NCBI GenBank assembly: GCA_964614535.1
Contig: CAZTOZ010000027.1
Location: 1 to 43,092, forward strand
DNA from: JALSHZ01 sp964614535
Lineage (GTDB): Bacteria > Pseudomonadota > Gammaproteobacteria > UWMA-0217
Length of the DNA stretch: 43,092 nucleotides
Reading direction: 5' to 3'
Below, piece after piece: positions 25,451 to 34,170 of this stretch (within the stretch, counting starts at the first letter, position 1; each line of letters begins with the position of its first letter). A model generated the notes under the pieces. It ran no database searches, was not told the DNA's origin, and was given only the letters and a program-made list of their open reading frames with translations. The position numbers and the translations under genes were made by a program.

Positions 25451-26205
25451 TTGACAGCCACCAGTGCGCTGAAGTTGAGACAGCGGAACCACGGCTGCAC
25501 GGTTGCGAAGCCGCAGTCGTGCAGGCGCGCGAGATGGGCCTCCAGCGTCTCGGTGACCAGCACGTTCTCCAGCGCGGTCCGCTTGCGGGCGATTTCCAGC
25601 TCGCTGTACCCGTTGGCGCGTTTGAAGTCGAGATGCAGCGCATCGATCCGCTGCTGTTCGGCCGGATCGTCGAAGCGGATCTTCTCCATCAACAGCAGTG
25701 CCCCGCCGGGTCGCAGCGCGGCGTGGATCCGTTTGAGCAGCGGCGCCCGGTCCGGCGGTGGGATGAATTGCAGCACCAGGTTCATCACCACCAGCGATGT
25801 CGGAGCAAAGCGCAGCTCACGAATGTCGCCCAGGACCACCTCCACGGGCGGGCCTTCGGGATGGCGGGCCAGATTCTCCCGGCATTTCGCGACCATGGCC
25901 GCGGCGTTGTCCACGGCGACGATACGGGTATCGGCCGCCTCGATATGGCGGCGCAGCATCAGGGTCGAAGCGCCGAGCGATGCGCCGAGGTCGTAGATGG
26001 TGGTGCCGGGCTGCGCATGGCGGCGGGCGAAGACGGCGAGCATCCCGAGCATCGTCTGGTAGCCGGGCACCGAACGGTTGATCATGTCCTCGAACACGGC
26101 CGTGACCGCCTCGTCGAAGGCGAAGCTGCCGCTGTCGGCCGATTGTTCGCTGAAGAGTGTGTCGGGGTTGCGCCGCTTCACTGCCGTTGGAGAGGGGAAA
26201 ACCAT
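25447..26205 (-). CDS. cmoA: Carboxy-S-adenosyl-L-methionine synthase
   Basis: CmoA converts SAM and prephenate to carboxy-SAM, the donor for CmoB. The 252-residue protein shows DTLFSEQ, FAFDEAVTAVFEDMINRSVP, the SAM motif YDLGASLGASTLML, VLGDIRELRF, MNLVLQFIPPPDR and the ending FRCLNFSALVAVK, all characteristic. The chosen ATG gives MVFPSPTAVKRRNPDTLF; earlier in-frame starts exist but would lengthen it past the family norm. Confidence 0.96.
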   Translation of the reverse strand: MVFPSPTAVKRRNPDTLFSEQSADSGSFAFDEAVTAVFEDMINRSVPGYQTMLGMLAVFARRHAQPGTTIYDLGASLGASTLMLRRHIEAADTRIVAVDNAAAMVAKCRENLARHPEGPPVEVVLGDIRELRFAPTSLVVMNLVLQFIPPPDRAPLLKRIHAALRPGGALLLMEKIRFDDPAEQQRIDALHLDFKRANGYSELEIARKRTALENVLVTETLEAHLARLHDCGFATVQPWFRCLNFSALVAVK

Positions 26206-26244
26206 TGATTTTACAGCAGCCCGTGCTTTGCCGATACTTGTGGA

Positions 26245-26697
26245 ATGAAGACCGGAATGCGTGACGGGTTGTGGCGGCGCCCCCATCGCTGGCTCCGATG
26301 GCTGGTGTTGTTGCTGGCCGTCGCGTCGAGCCTGCACTACTTTTCCACCGATCTGCCCCCGGGGGAGCGTGGCGACGCGGTGGCGCGGGCCTTCGACGCG
26401 CGGCGCTCCGGCGTTTGGGTCGAGACCGAAGGCGTCGTGGCGAGGCTGCTGCGGGACGATCTCCACGGTGACCGGCATCAACGCTTTTTGGTCGAACTGC
26501 CGCGCGGGCCGACCGTGCTCGTCTCGCACAATATCGATCTGGCGCCGCGGCTGCCGTTGCGCGTGGGCGATCGCATCGAGCTGCGCGGCCGTTACGAGTG
26601 GAACGAAAAGGGCGGGGTGATCCACTGGACCCACCACGACCCGAGCAACCGGCGGGCAGGGGGCTGGATCCTGCACGATGGAACGCGCTATCGCTGA
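26245..26697 (+). CDS. DUF3465 family protein, membrane-anchored
   Basis: The 150-residue protein has one N-terminal membrane segment (about residues 16-33, LRWLVLLLAVASSLHYF). A small beta-rich domain follows with the DUF3465 signature: HQRFLVELPRGPTVLVSHNID, LAPRLPLRVGD, and RYEWNEKGGVIHWTHHDPS. The fold is OB-like, related to nuclease-associated domains. Function is unknown. It is divergent from cmoA and convergent with the SlyD-like gene (6-bp gap). Confidence 0.85.
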   Translation: MKTGMRDGLWRRPHRWLRWLVLLLAVASSLHYFSTDLPPGERGDAVARAFDARRSGVWVETEGVVARLLRDDLHGDRHQRFLVELPRGPTVLVSHNIDLAPRLPLRVGDRIELRGRYEWNEKGGVIHWTHHDPSNRRAGGWILHDGTRYR

Positions 26698-26703
26698 CCG
26701 GGG

Positions 26704-27246
26704 TCAGTGAAAGACGCGTCCCTGGGTGAGTTCTTCCTCGGTGGCGGGGCGGACGCTGACGATCGTCGCGTCCAGGTGGAGCGTCTTGCCGGCCAGCGGA
26801 TGGTTCAGGTCCACCTTGATGAGCTGCTCATCCACTTCGATGACGCGGACGATCTTCATGCCGCTGCGGGTGTTGATCTCGTAGAGCTTGCCCTCGGTCA
26901 CGCCGTCGGCGTCGAGAAACAGCGCGGCTTCGTATTCCGCCGTTTTTTCTGCGTCGTACTCACCGAATGCCTCGGCCGGTGGAATGATGCGGCCGCTGAC
27001 CTTGTCGCCGGCGTGCAGCCCTTCGAGTGCTTTCTGGATGCCCGCGGGCAGCATCTCCGAACCCTGCAGATAGGTGAGCACGCCGCGATCCCGGGTGGTG
27101 TCCAGTACGTTCCCCTCGTCATCGAAGACGGTATAGTCGATGGTGACGACATGGCCGTCCTGCACCGGGAACTGTGGGGTCTTGACCTCCGGTTCACGGT
27201 GGCTGGAAAACAGTCGTCTGCCGCGGCGTGGTGACATAATGCTCAT
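26704..27246 (-). CDS. SlyD-like FKBP-type peptidyl-prolyl cis-trans isomerase
   Basis: This 180-residue protein has the FKBP domain with insert-in-flap layout of SlyD: HVVTIDYTVFDDEGNVLDTT, then LPAGIQKALEGLHAGDKVSG, the EAFGEYD motif and DLNHPLAGKTLHLD. The nickel-binding His/Cys-rich tail of E. coli SlyD is absent. A basic 30-residue extension (SPRRGRRLFSSHREPEVK) precedes the domain; its ATG has AGGA upstream, so it may be real. It likely folds proteins in the cytosol. Confidence 0.87.
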   Translation of the reverse strand: MSIMSPRRGRRLFSSHREPEVKTPQFPVQDGHVVTIDYTVFDDEGNVLDTTRDRGVLTYLQGSEMLPAGIQKALEGLHAGDKVSGRIIPPAEAFGEYDAEKTAEYEAALFLDADGVTEGKLYEINTRSGMKIVRVIEVDEQLIKVDLNHPLAGKTLHLDATIVSVRPATEEELTQGRVFH

Positions 27247-27377
27247 CCCAAATGTCCTGGTGCTTGTGAATGGATGTTAGCGCAACGGTGGTCGTGATGG
27301 ATTGATGGGCGTCGCGATTTGTTCTATAGCGTATCCCCGGTTGCGTCCTGGATTCCAGTGGTGACCGGAGGATTTTT

Positions 27378-28220
27378 TTGGAACGGTGTTGGCCACGGGG
27401 GGCAAGGGTGGAGAAATCGACTGCAGGACGGCGGAACGGGCGACGGGTGTCGCGCGGCGGGGCGTGCCGGACACCGCGCCGTCTCGGTTACGCCGACGGC
27501 TGGCGGTGGATCGTCGAGGGTTTCGACCGGTTCTGGCGTGCCCCCGGGACCTGGGTGACGATCACGGTGCTGTTCGTCCTGATCTCGCTGCCGGTGATGC
27601 TGGTGCCGGTGGTGTCGCTGCTCGGTGTTCCCCTCGGCGTACTCTTGACCGGCGGCCTGATGCTCGGTTGCGAGGCGCTCGATCGGGGTGAACCCTTGCG
27701 GATTGGTCATCTGTTCGCCGGTTTCGCCGTCCGGCCCGGTCCGCTGGTCGGCGTGGGCGGGCTCTATCTGGCCGCCTCTCTCCTGGTGATGCTGGTGGTC
27801 GGGGGGTTGCTCTGGCAGTTCGTCACCCCGTTGCTGGCGACGATGTCCGTTCAGCAGGGTGTCGTCGATCCGGGGCGGCTGCAGGCGCTGCTCGGTGCCG
27901 TTCTCGCCATCTCCCTGCTGGCGATGGTGCCAATGTCGATCATTCTCTGTGCCGTCTGGTTCGCGCCGGCGCTGGTCGTGCTCGACGGCTGCGACGCCAT
28001 CGATGCCGTCAGAGGAAGCCTCGTGGCCTGTCTGCGCAACTGGCGTCCATTCCTCGTCTACGGTGTTGTCGCGCTGGTGCTGCTGCTCGTGGCCCTGGTG
28101 CCCCTGGGGCTTGGGTTGCTGGTGGTTCTGCCGGTGCTGGTGGCGTCGGTCCATGCCGGCTGGCGGTCGATCTTTTCCGCCGCGCCCGCCGCTGATCTGG
28201 ACACCGCTGCGCCGCGCTGA
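27378..28220 (+). CDS. BPSS1780 family membrane protein
   Basis: The 280-residue protein has a basic N-terminus (about 35 residues), then GWRWIVEGFDRFWRAPGTWV, the family's start, and about six hydrophobic segments. Other conserved parts are EALDRGEPLRIGHLFAGF and RGSLVACLRNWRPFLVYG. The start is a TTG at 27378: a perfect GGAGG (27367-27371) lies 6 bp upstream, just before a T-run. A GTG at 27411 is an alternative but has no spacing for a ribosome-binding site. Function unknown. Confidence 0.8.
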   Translation: MERCWPRGARVEKSTAGRRNGRRVSRGGACRTPRRLGYADGWRWIVEGFDRFWRAPGTWVTITVLFVLISLPVMLVPVVSLLGVPLGVLLTGGLMLGCEALDRGEPLRIGHLFAGFAVRPGPLVGVGGLYLAASLLVMLVVGGLLWQFVTPLLATMSVQQGVVDPGRLQALLGAVLAISLLAMVPMSIILCAVWFAPALVVLDGCDAIDAVRGSLVACLRNWRPFLVYGVVALVLLLVALVPLGLGLLVVLPVLVASVHAGWRSIFSAAPAADLDTAAPR

Positions 28221-28271
28221 GCATAATCGTCGGGACAACGGGTCGAAGACCGGACACCAAAGGAGAAGAGG

Positions 28272-28544
28272 ATGATTTGCCGTACCGTAGCCGTGCTGTT
28301 TCTGCTCGTCTGGATTGCAGGCGTTGCACTGTTCTTTCTGTCCGCCGGTGGTGCCCACTGGGCCGATCTGCCGGCGGCGCTGTCGCTGACCGGGCTGGGC
28401 ATCCCGTGGAATCTCTCGGGCATGATGATGGGAGACGCCTACGGGCTGCGCAAAGCCATCGTCCTGCTGGCGCCGTTCGTCAACCTGCTGCTCGTCTATG
28501 GCATCTGCCGGTTGATCGCGCGCCGCATCTGCCCCAACTGCTGA
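28272..28544 (+). CDS. Small membrane protein
   Basis: This 90-residue protein has two or three hydrophobic segments (residues 4-24, about 35-50 and 62-80) and ends RRICPNC with a cysteine pair. AAAGGAGAAG lies upstream of the ATG. It follows the BPSS1780-like gene by 51 bp, so the two may be co-transcribed. I do not recognise the family. Confidence 0.65.
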   Translation: MICRTVAVLFLLVWIAGVALFFLSAGGAHWADLPAALSLTGLGIPWNLSGMMMGDAYGLRKAIVLLAPFVNLLLVYGICRLIARRICPNC

Positions 28545-28557
28545 GGCGATCGGAGGC

Positions 28558-28800
28558 TCAGCCGTTCTTCTGCGCCCACTGTGCCGGCGTGTACGACTTG
28601 ATCGTCAGCGCGTGGATCTCGCCGCTCCTGATATGCTCGTCGAGCAGCGCATAGACCATCTTGTGCTGGTTGAGCATCGAGACGCCGTCGAAGGCGCGGC
28701 TGACGACGACTGCCTCGTACTTGCCGCCTTCGCCGCTGACCATCACCTGCTCGGTCTCCATGCCGGCCTCGATGAGGGCTTTGATCTTGTCGGGATCCAT
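28558..28800 (-). CDS. ibaG: BolA family protein (IbaG/YrbA-like)
   Basis: This 80-residue protein is the short BolA type: KIKALIEAGMETEQVMVSGEGG, KYEAVVVSRAFDGVSMLNQHKMVY and GEIHALTIKSYTPAQW. The invariant His of the BolA fold (LNQHKMVY) is kept; it binds an iron-sulfur cluster together with a monothiol glutaredoxin. No glutaredoxin is beside it here. It is convergent with the small membrane protein (13-bp gap). Confidence 0.85.
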   Translation of the reverse strand: MDPDKIKALIEAGMETEQVMVSGEGGKYEAVVVSRAFDGVSMLNQHKMVYALLDEHIRSGEIHALTIKSYTPAQWAQKNG

Positions 28801-28922
28801 GGTCGTTCGCTCCTGTGGAATGGCTGCAAAGGCGTCTAAAGATACCCGGCCTGCCGCGGACTGGCCAGATACCGCCGCCGGGTTGTTACAATCCACTTTT
28901 CGACGACGATGGGGGAAGCGCC

Positions 28923-29717
28923 ATGCTGGGCAGAATCGTGGGCCGGCGCCGGCCGGTGCTGGACGAGGAGACGATCCTCTGGCAGTTCGATACCTTCGGC
29001 TGGGCGCTCGGGCAGTTCGGTGCCGATGTCTTCTACAACGAGACCGAACTGGTCTTGCCGGACAACCGCCATTTTCCCGGTACCGCCGACAGCCCGGACG
29101 GCATGGCGCGCCTCATCTTCGACCACGTCAAGCGCCATGCCGGCGTTTCCCACTGGCCCACCGAACTGATCGAGGAGAACGCCTGTGCCACGCTGCCGGC
29201 GCCGAAGTTGCGGATCGAGGGGGATCTGCGCGGATCCGGCGGCATCGTGCAGCGCGACGTGCCACCGGAACATCGTCTGCCGGTGCTCTATAACGAAGGG
29301 ATGCTCGGCAACCCCGAGACGATCATCGCCAGTTTTGCCCACACGTTGGCCCATTATCTCGGCAGTCTCGCCAGTGAGGAGCCGCCGGGTGGCCTGGAGA
29401 ACTGGCCCCATGTCACCGAGTTGCTGGCTGTCTTCCTGGGGTTTGGCGTCATCTTTGCCAATGACGCCTACAACTTTCGTGCTGGCTGCGGCGGTTGCGG
29501 CCCGGCCGCCGTATCGCGGGAGAATTACCTGTCGCAGCACGATGTCACCTATGCGCTGGCGATCTTTGCCACGCTCAAGGGGATCCCCGAGAAACGGGTC
29601 AAGGGGCATTTGAAGAAGACGCTGCGCGGTTATTTCTCCCGGGCGATGCAGGACGTGCAGCGCCGCACCGCGCTGTGGCGGCCGCTGTTGCCGGCACGGC
29701 TGTCGGCGCCGGCCTGA
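28923..29717 (+). CDS. Metallopeptidase-like protein with HTLAH in place of HExxH
   Basis: The 264-residue protein has ASFAHTLAHYLGSL at about residues 136-149, then TELLAVFLGFGVIFANDAY. This is the arrangement of a zinc-peptidase-like family in which AHELAHxL precedes an acidic third ligand. The catalytic glutamate is a threonine here, so it probably cannot hydrolyse peptides, though H140, H144 and E166 could still bind zinc. Cysteines in RAGCGGCGPA may bind metal too. No signal peptide is seen. GGGGAAG precedes the ATG at 28923. Family resemblance is from memory. Confidence 0.65.
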   Translation: MLGRIVGRRRPVLDEETILWQFDTFGWALGQFGADVFYNETELVLPDNRHFPGTADSPDGMARLIFDHVKRHAGVSHWPTELIEENACATLPAPKLRIEGDLRGSGGIVQRDVPPEHRLPVLYNEGMLGNPETIIASFAHTLAHYLGSLASEEPPGGLENWPHVTELLAVFLGFGVIFANDAYNFRAGCGGCGPAAVSRENYLSQHDVTYALAIFATLKGIPEKRVKGHLKKTLRGYFSRAMQDVQRRTALWRPLLPARLSAPA

Positions 29718-29721
29718 CGCG

Positions 29722-30093
29722 CTACTTCCCGGCCAGCAGCCTTGGCGTCAGCGCCGTGCCGTCGAAGTCGATGCCTTTCCAGCCGTCGCGCATGAAACGG
29801 CGGATATTGCCGTGACGGTCGCCGTCCGGGTCGTTCAGCACCTCGTCCCGGTAGAACCGGCCGAACAGCGCCAGTGTCGTCGCCTCGTCGAGATCGTGCA
29901 GCCGGGCGAAGGCGAAGATCCGGCAGGCGCCCTCGTTGCTGCCCGCCTCGTTGTGCAATGCATCGTCGCCACAGCCGTTGGTGAAGCGCGTCGGGGTATA
30001 GTGGTAGTGCGTATCGATCACGGCAATGACCTCCTCGAAGTCGATGGACTGCGGGGAAGACTTGACGCGGGCGATGAGTTGGTCCGGTGTCAT
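29722..30093 (-). CDS. HopJ type III effector family protein
   Basis: The 123-residue protein matches the small HopJ family: SIDFEEVIAVIDTHYHYTPTRF, then a NEAGSNEGACRIFAFARLH stretch, then LFGRFYRDEVLNDPDGD and NIRRFMRDGWKGIDF. The name is historical; the family is widespread in non-pathogens and has no defined function there. No type III system is nearby. It is convergent with the metallopeptidase-like gene (4-bp gap) and divergent from darP. Confidence 0.88.
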   Translation of the reverse strand: MTPDQLIARVKSSPQSIDFEEVIAVIDTHYHYTPTRFTNGCGDDALHNEAGSNEGACRIFAFARLHDLDEATTLALFGRFYRDEVLNDPDGDRHGNIRRFMRDGWKGIDFDGTALTPRLLAGK

Positions 30094-30148
30094 GGCGGGT
30101 GTCCGATAGCGAGTGAAACGCCATATTATCAATACTGAGACGGTGACG

Positions 30149-30682
30149 ATGAGAGAGGACGAGTTCGACCACGACCACGACGAGGGCCCGGTCTACGCCG
30201 AACGCCCCAACAAGACGGCGATCAAGCGGGAGATGCTGGCGCTGCGCGAGCTGGGCCGAGAGCTGGTGGCGCTGCCGCCGGCGCGCCTCGATGAGATACC
30301 GCTGGAGGAGCGGTTGCGCGAAGCGATCGAGCTGGCGCGACGGCTCAAGAAGGGGGCGCTCAAGCGCCAGCTGATCTATATCGAAAAGCTGATGCGGCCG
30401 CTGGCCGCGGACGAGGTGGAGGCGATTCGCCGCGCGCTGGCGCAGATCCATCGGCCCCACCGCGACGAGGTGGAGCGGCTGCACCAGCTGGAGCAGTGGC
30501 GCGATCGTCTCCTCGCCGGGGACGACGAACTGCTCAACGAGATCGTCGCCAGCCACCCGGCGGCCGATCGCCAGCATATCCGCCAGCTGGCGCGCAACGC
30601 CAACCGCGAGGCCGAGCGCAACAAGCCACCCAAGTCGTCCCGCGCCCTGTTCCAATATCTTCGGGCACTGCTCGATCACTGA
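30149..30682 (+). CDS. darP: DarP (YjgA), 50S ribosome biogenesis factor
   Basis: DarP (formerly YjgA) helps late 50S assembly. The 177-residue protein shows the typical RPNKTAIKREMLALRELGRE start, then LREAIELARRLKKGALKRQ and a helical KLMRPL, then RNANREAERNKPPKSSRALF at the end. It is fully alpha-helical. The ATG at 30149 has no good ribosome-binding site; a GTG two codons upstream is possible. The next gene follows 30 bp downstream. Confidence 0.92.
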   Translation: MREDEFDHDHDEGPVYAERPNKTAIKREMLALRELGRELVALPPARLDEIPLEERLREAIELARRLKKGALKRQLIYIEKLMRPLAADEVEAIRRALAQIHRPHRDEVERLHQLEQWRDRLLAGDDELLNEIVASHPAADRQHIRQLARNANREAERNKPPKSSRALFQYLRALLDH

Positions 30683-30712
30683 CCGTTACCGCCGCCAGCC
30701 CAGGAGGGTGCC

Positions 30713-31315
30713 ATGGCAGACCACAACCGACTCGACGACCTCATCGACCGCCTGCATGCCATCCAGCGAGAGCTGGAGCAGGAGTTCGACCGCCTGCTGA
30801 CGGAGAAACGCGCTGAGTTCAGCTACCAGTTGCGGCGCGGCCGCGTCGTCTTCGAAAAGAACATCCGCCGGCTGCAGCGGCAGCAGCGCACCGGCCTGTG
30901 GCAGTATCTCACCCAGGCGAGCTTGTTGACGGTGCTGACCGCCCCCATCATCTACGCCATGATCATCCCGATTGCCATCGTCGATCTGACGTTCACGCTC
31001 TACCAGCAGATCTGCTTTCGCGTCTATCGCATTCCGCTGGTGCGTCGCCGTGATCACATCGTCATCGACCGGCACCATCTGCCCTATCTCAATGCCATCG
31101 AAAAACTCAACTGTGTCTACTGTGGCTATGGCAACGGTGTCATCGCCTACGCCCGAGAGATCACCGCCCGCACCGAGCAGTACTGGTGTCCGATCCGCCA
31201 TGCGCGCCGCAGCGCCGACCCGCACCGCCGGATGGAGAAGTTTCTCGACTACGGCGATGCCGAAGGCTGGCGGGAGAAATTGCCCCGTCTGCGCAAGGAT
31301 TGGGAGGCGCGCTGA
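30713..31315 (+). CDS. Membrane protein with conserved CVYCGYGNG motif
   Basis: The 200-residue protein has a coiled-coil-like N-terminus (LDDLIDRLHAIQRELEQEFD), a hydrophobic hairpin at about residues 68-98 (LLTVLTAPIIYAMIIPIAIV), and a conserved cytosolic tail. The tail carries NCVYCGYGNGVIAYAREITA (CxxC) and TEQYWCPIRHARR, three cysteines in all, suggesting a metal site. It is a widespread hypothetical family whose function I do not know. AGGAGGGTG precedes the ATG. The kinase gene starts 9 bp downstream, so it is probably in the same operon. Confidence 0.8.
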   Translation: MADHNRLDDLIDRLHAIQRELEQEFDRLLTEKRAEFSYQLRRGRVVFEKNIRRLQRQQRTGLWQYLTQASLLTVLTAPIIYAMIIPIAIVDLTFTLYQQICFRVYRIPLVRRRDHIVIDRHHLPYLNAIEKLNCVYCGYGNGVIAYAREITARTEQYWCPIRHARRSADPHRRMEKFLDYGDAEGWREKLPRLRKDWEAR

Positions 31316-31324
31316 CCGAAGGCC

Positions 31325-32671
31325 ATGGTTCGCTCCCGCTTTGCGATCACCCGGCTCATCGTCATTCCGTTCGGGGCGCTGTTTCTGCTCTACCTCCTGG
31401 TGGTCGGTGGCGGTGGGCTGTGGCTCTACGCCCAGGTGCGTAGTGCCGAGCTCAATGCCCTGATGCACCGCGTCGTCGATCAGGTGCGCCCCCTGGCGGA
31501 GAAGCTGGGTCGCGCCGACGCCTTGGCACAGCGTGACCAGGGGTGGTTGCGGGACGATGTCTCCCGGCTCTTCTCCGGGATACCGTCGTTGCGCTCGATC
31601 GCGGTGCGGGGTCCCGAGGCCAGCTACCAGTTCGACGATGGCGGGCGTCCGCCGCGGGCGGTCGCGCCACTGCCCGCCGACGCCCCCCGCGCCAGCGCCG
31701 ATGCCGCCCCGGCGAAACGCTTCGACGCCGAGGGCGAACCCGTCTTCGTCATCCGTTTCGACCTCACCGACGAAGCCTCGCCGCTGGTGCGGCTCGATTT
31801 CGGCTTCGACCGCGCGCTGCTGCTGGAGAGCCTCGATCGGGAGCTGGCGCGCATCCGCCAGGCGGTGCTGATCTTCTCGCTGGCCGGGGCGCTCAGTATC
31901 CTGCTGGCGGTGTTGATTGCCCTCTATGCGATGCGGACGACGCGCCGCATCGAAGGCCATTTCCAGGAGATCTACCAGCGGGCCTCGCTGACCGAGATGG
32001 CCGCGTCGCTGGTGCACGACCTGCGCAATCCGCTCATGGCGCTGCGGGCCAATGCCCGCGCGTTGCTGGTGTCGCCGGATGCCGCCGCCGAGATTGCCAC
32101 CGAGCTGGATCGCGATATCGTCGCCCTCAACGACAAGCTCAGCGGTTTCCTCACGCTCACCCGTCGCCACGACAACGATTTCGCGCCGGTGGATCTGCCG
32201 GAACTGGTCGATGAGGTGGTGCGTCAGGCCCGGCCGGTGGCCGAGGCACACGGCCTCGGCATCCGCGTGGCGCTGGAGCCGGAGCTGCCACGACCGCGGT
32301 GGCGCGGTGCGTCGATTCAGGATGCGCTGCTCAACGTGCTCATCAACGCGGCGCAGAGCGGCCAGACCGCCGGCGACATCGAACTGCGCCTGCGGCGGCG
32401 CGACGACCGGATCGAAATCCGCGTGGCCGATCGCGGTCGCGGCATTTCGCCGACCCACCTGCCGCGGCTGTTCGACGCTTTCTATACCACCCGGGACGAT
32501 GGCAACGGCCTGGGGCTGGCCATCGTGCAGCGGGTCGTTGCCGCCCATCGTGGCCGGGTGACCATCGACAACCGCGACGGGGGTGGCGTGCTCGTCACCA
32601 TCGTTCTTCCGATCCAACCGAAGGAGATGCCCGAGTGGTGGCGGAAACTGAAGAAAAACTCCCCGAGCTGA
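31325..32671 (+). CDS. Sensor histidine kinase (NtrB class), two-component
   Basis: The 448-residue membrane kinase has TM1 at about residues 11-36 and TM2 at about 179-203, with a periplasmic sensor of about 140 residues between them. The H-box is SLVHDLRNPLMAL with H231. N-box NVLINAAQSG (N341), G1 VADRGRGI and G2 GNGLGLAIV complete the ATPase domain. The sensor has no recognised fold; it is rich in Ala, Pro and Asp. The 3' end overlaps the response regulator gene by 37 bp, so the pair is translationally linked. Confidence 0.93.
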   Translation: MVRSRFAITRLIVIPFGALFLLYLLVVGGGGLWLYAQVRSAELNALMHRVVDQVRPLAEKLGRADALAQRDQGWLRDDVSRLFSGIPSLRSIAVRGPEASYQFDDGGRPPRAVAPLPADAPRASADAAPAKRFDAEGEPVFVIRFDLTDEASPLVRLDFGFDRALLLESLDRELARIRQAVLIFSLAGALSILLAVLIALYAMRTTRRIEGHFQEIYQRASLTEMAASLVHDLRNPLMALRANARALLVSPDAAAEIATELDRDIVALNDKLSGFLTLTRRHDNDFAPVDLPELVDEVVRQARPVAEAHGLGIRVALEPELPRPRWRGASIQDALLNVLINAAQSGQTAGDIELRLRRRDDRIEIRVADRGRGISPTHLPRLFDAFYTTRDDGNGLGLAIVQRVVAAHRGRVTIDNRDGGGVLVTIVLPIQPKEMPEWWRKLKKNSPS

Positions 32672-34008
32672 GCGGGCTGACCCTGCTGGTGCTGGACGAC
32701 GATCCGGCCATCGTGCGCAGCCTGGTGCGGGTGCTCAAAGGGTTGGGCGCCGAGGTCACCGGCCTTGGCAGCCTGCGCGAAGCCCGCCAGTGGCTGCGGC
32801 GGAACGCACCCGATGCGGTGCTGGCCGATCTGCAGCTCAAGGATGGCACCGGCCTCGAACTGCTGCCGGACTATCTGCAGCGGAATCCGTCCGGCGCGTT
32901 CTACATGATCACCGGCCACGGCAGCATCGACAACGCGGTCGAGGCGCTGCGCCAGGGGGCGCGCCACTATTTCGAGAAACCGGTCGATCCGCTGAAGCTG
33001 GCCGAGCACCTGGTCGAGGACCTCGGCGGCATCCGCGCCGGTGGAGGCATTGCCGAACGGTTGTCGCCGTGGCTGCTGTTCCGCGACCCGGCAATGGCCG
33101 AGGCGCTGAAGGATCTGCCGCGTTTCGCCGTCAGTAACGAGCCAGTCCTGATCCAGGGCGAGACCGGCACCGGCAAGGAGTTGGTGGCGCGGGCGCTGCA
33201 TGGACTCGGCCACCGTGCCGCGGGGCCGTTCGTCGCCGTCAACAGCGGCGCCATCCCCGACACCATGCTCGAAGCCGAACTGTTCGGCTATGAGCGTGGC
33301 GCTTTCACTGGCGCCACCCGCACCCACAAGGGGCGCTTCGAACAGGCCGACCATGGCAGCCTCTTTCTCGATGAGATCGGCGAGATGCCACCGGCTGCCC
33401 AGGTCAGCCTGCTACGGGTGCTGGAGGAGGGGATGGTCTGGCGCATCGGCGGCGAGCGCGGGCGGCCGGTGGATGTCCGCGTCATTGCCGCCACCCACCG
33501 GCCATTGGACGAGCGTGTCGAGTCCGGTCTGTTCCGGCAGGATCTGCTGTTTCGGCTCAATGTGTTCGAAATCCGCCTGCCACCGCTGCGCCATCGGCCC
33601 CAGGACATCGACCTGCTGGCCCAGCGTTTTCTCGCCAACAGCCTGCGCGACATGGGGCGGGATGGGCCGGCGCCTGTGCTGACGGCCGATGCGCTGCTGC
33701 TGTTGCGTGGTTACCGCTGGCCCGGCAATGTCCGTGAACTGCGCAATGTGATGACCCGTCTGGCGGTGCGCCTGCCCGACGGCGTGCGGGAGGTGGATGC
33801 CGCCCTGGTGGCGCCGCTGTTGCCCGCCGCCGGCGCGGTGGATGCCCCGCCCGATGGGGTGTTGATCCCCAAGGGCACGACTCTGGCCGAAGCCGAGTGG
33901 ATGCTCATCGACGCGGCGCTGGAAGAGACCGGCCACAACCGCAGCAAGGCGGCCCGGCTGCTCGGCATCGGCGAGCGGACCTTGCGTCGCAAGCTGAACC
34001 AGCGCTGA
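32635..34008 (+). CDS. Sigma-54-dependent response regulator (NtrC family)
   Basis: This 457-residue activator has a receiver domain with D65 as phosphorylation site (ADLQLKDG), T93 and K115. The AAA+ domain has Walker A GETGTGKE, the sigma-54 contact loop GAFTGA (residues 222-227) and Walker B LFLDEIGE. A Fis-type helix-turn-helix ends the protein (RSKAARLLGIGERTLRRKL). It starts at a GTG at 32635 with AAGGAG eight bases upstream. A complete, working sigma-54 activator is indicated. Two sigma-54 promoters follow in the next 2.2 kb, so they are the natural targets. Confidence 0.95.
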   Translation: MVAETEEKLPELSGLTLLVLDDDPAIVRSLVRVLKGLGAEVTGLGSLREARQWLRRNAPDAVLADLQLKDGTGLELLPDYLQRNPSGAFYMITGHGSIDNAVEALRQGARHYFEKPVDPLKLAEHLVEDLGGIRAGGGIAERLSPWLLFRDPAMAEALKDLPRFAVSNEPVLIQGETGTGKELVARALHGLGHRAAGPFVAVNSGAIPDTMLEAELFGYERGAFTGATRTHKGRFEQADHGSLFLDEIGEMPPAAQVSLLRVLEEGMVWRIGGERGRPVDVRVIAATHRPLDERVESGLFRQDLLFRLNVFEIRLPPLRHRPQDIDLLAQRFLANSLRDMGRDGPAPVLTADALLLLRGYRWPGNVRELRNVMTRLAVRLPDGVREVDAALVAPLLPAAGAVDAPPDGVLIPKGTTLAEAEWMLIDAALEETGHNRSKAARLLGIGERTLRRKLNQR

Positions 34009-34021
34009 GGTCGTTTGCCGG

Positions 34022-34069
34022 GCGGCCAGTCTGGCCGCGTTGGCCTGCCGTCGCCGGCCACATCGACCG
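34022..34069 (+). promoter_or_regulatory. Paired palindromic sites upstream of the Hsp20 promoter
   Basis: A perfect 17-bp palindrome, GCGGCCAGTCTGGCCGC (34022-34038), has the core CGGCCA-N3-TGGCCG. A weaker match, CGGCCA-CAT-CGACCG (34055-34069), has its centre 32 bp downstream, about three helical turns. The centres are 142 and 110 bp upstream of the -24 GG. This is a normal place for enhancer sites of a sigma-54 activator. The first palindrome begins 14 bp after the regulator stop codon, so it could instead be a hairpin terminator, but it has no T-run. Confidence 0.55.
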
Positions 34070-34170
34070 CCGACGGTTTTGTTTCGCCCGATCGCCGTCT
34101 CGTGCCGCCACCTGCCGTGGCGCGGCGTTCGGCCACGTGATCAGACCCTCTCCATCCCCCCTTGAAAAAC

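Noticed and set aside
29722..30093. Evidence of a type III secretion effector.
   Set aside because: HopJ-family proteins are common in free-living bacteria; nothing else of a secretion system is in the window.
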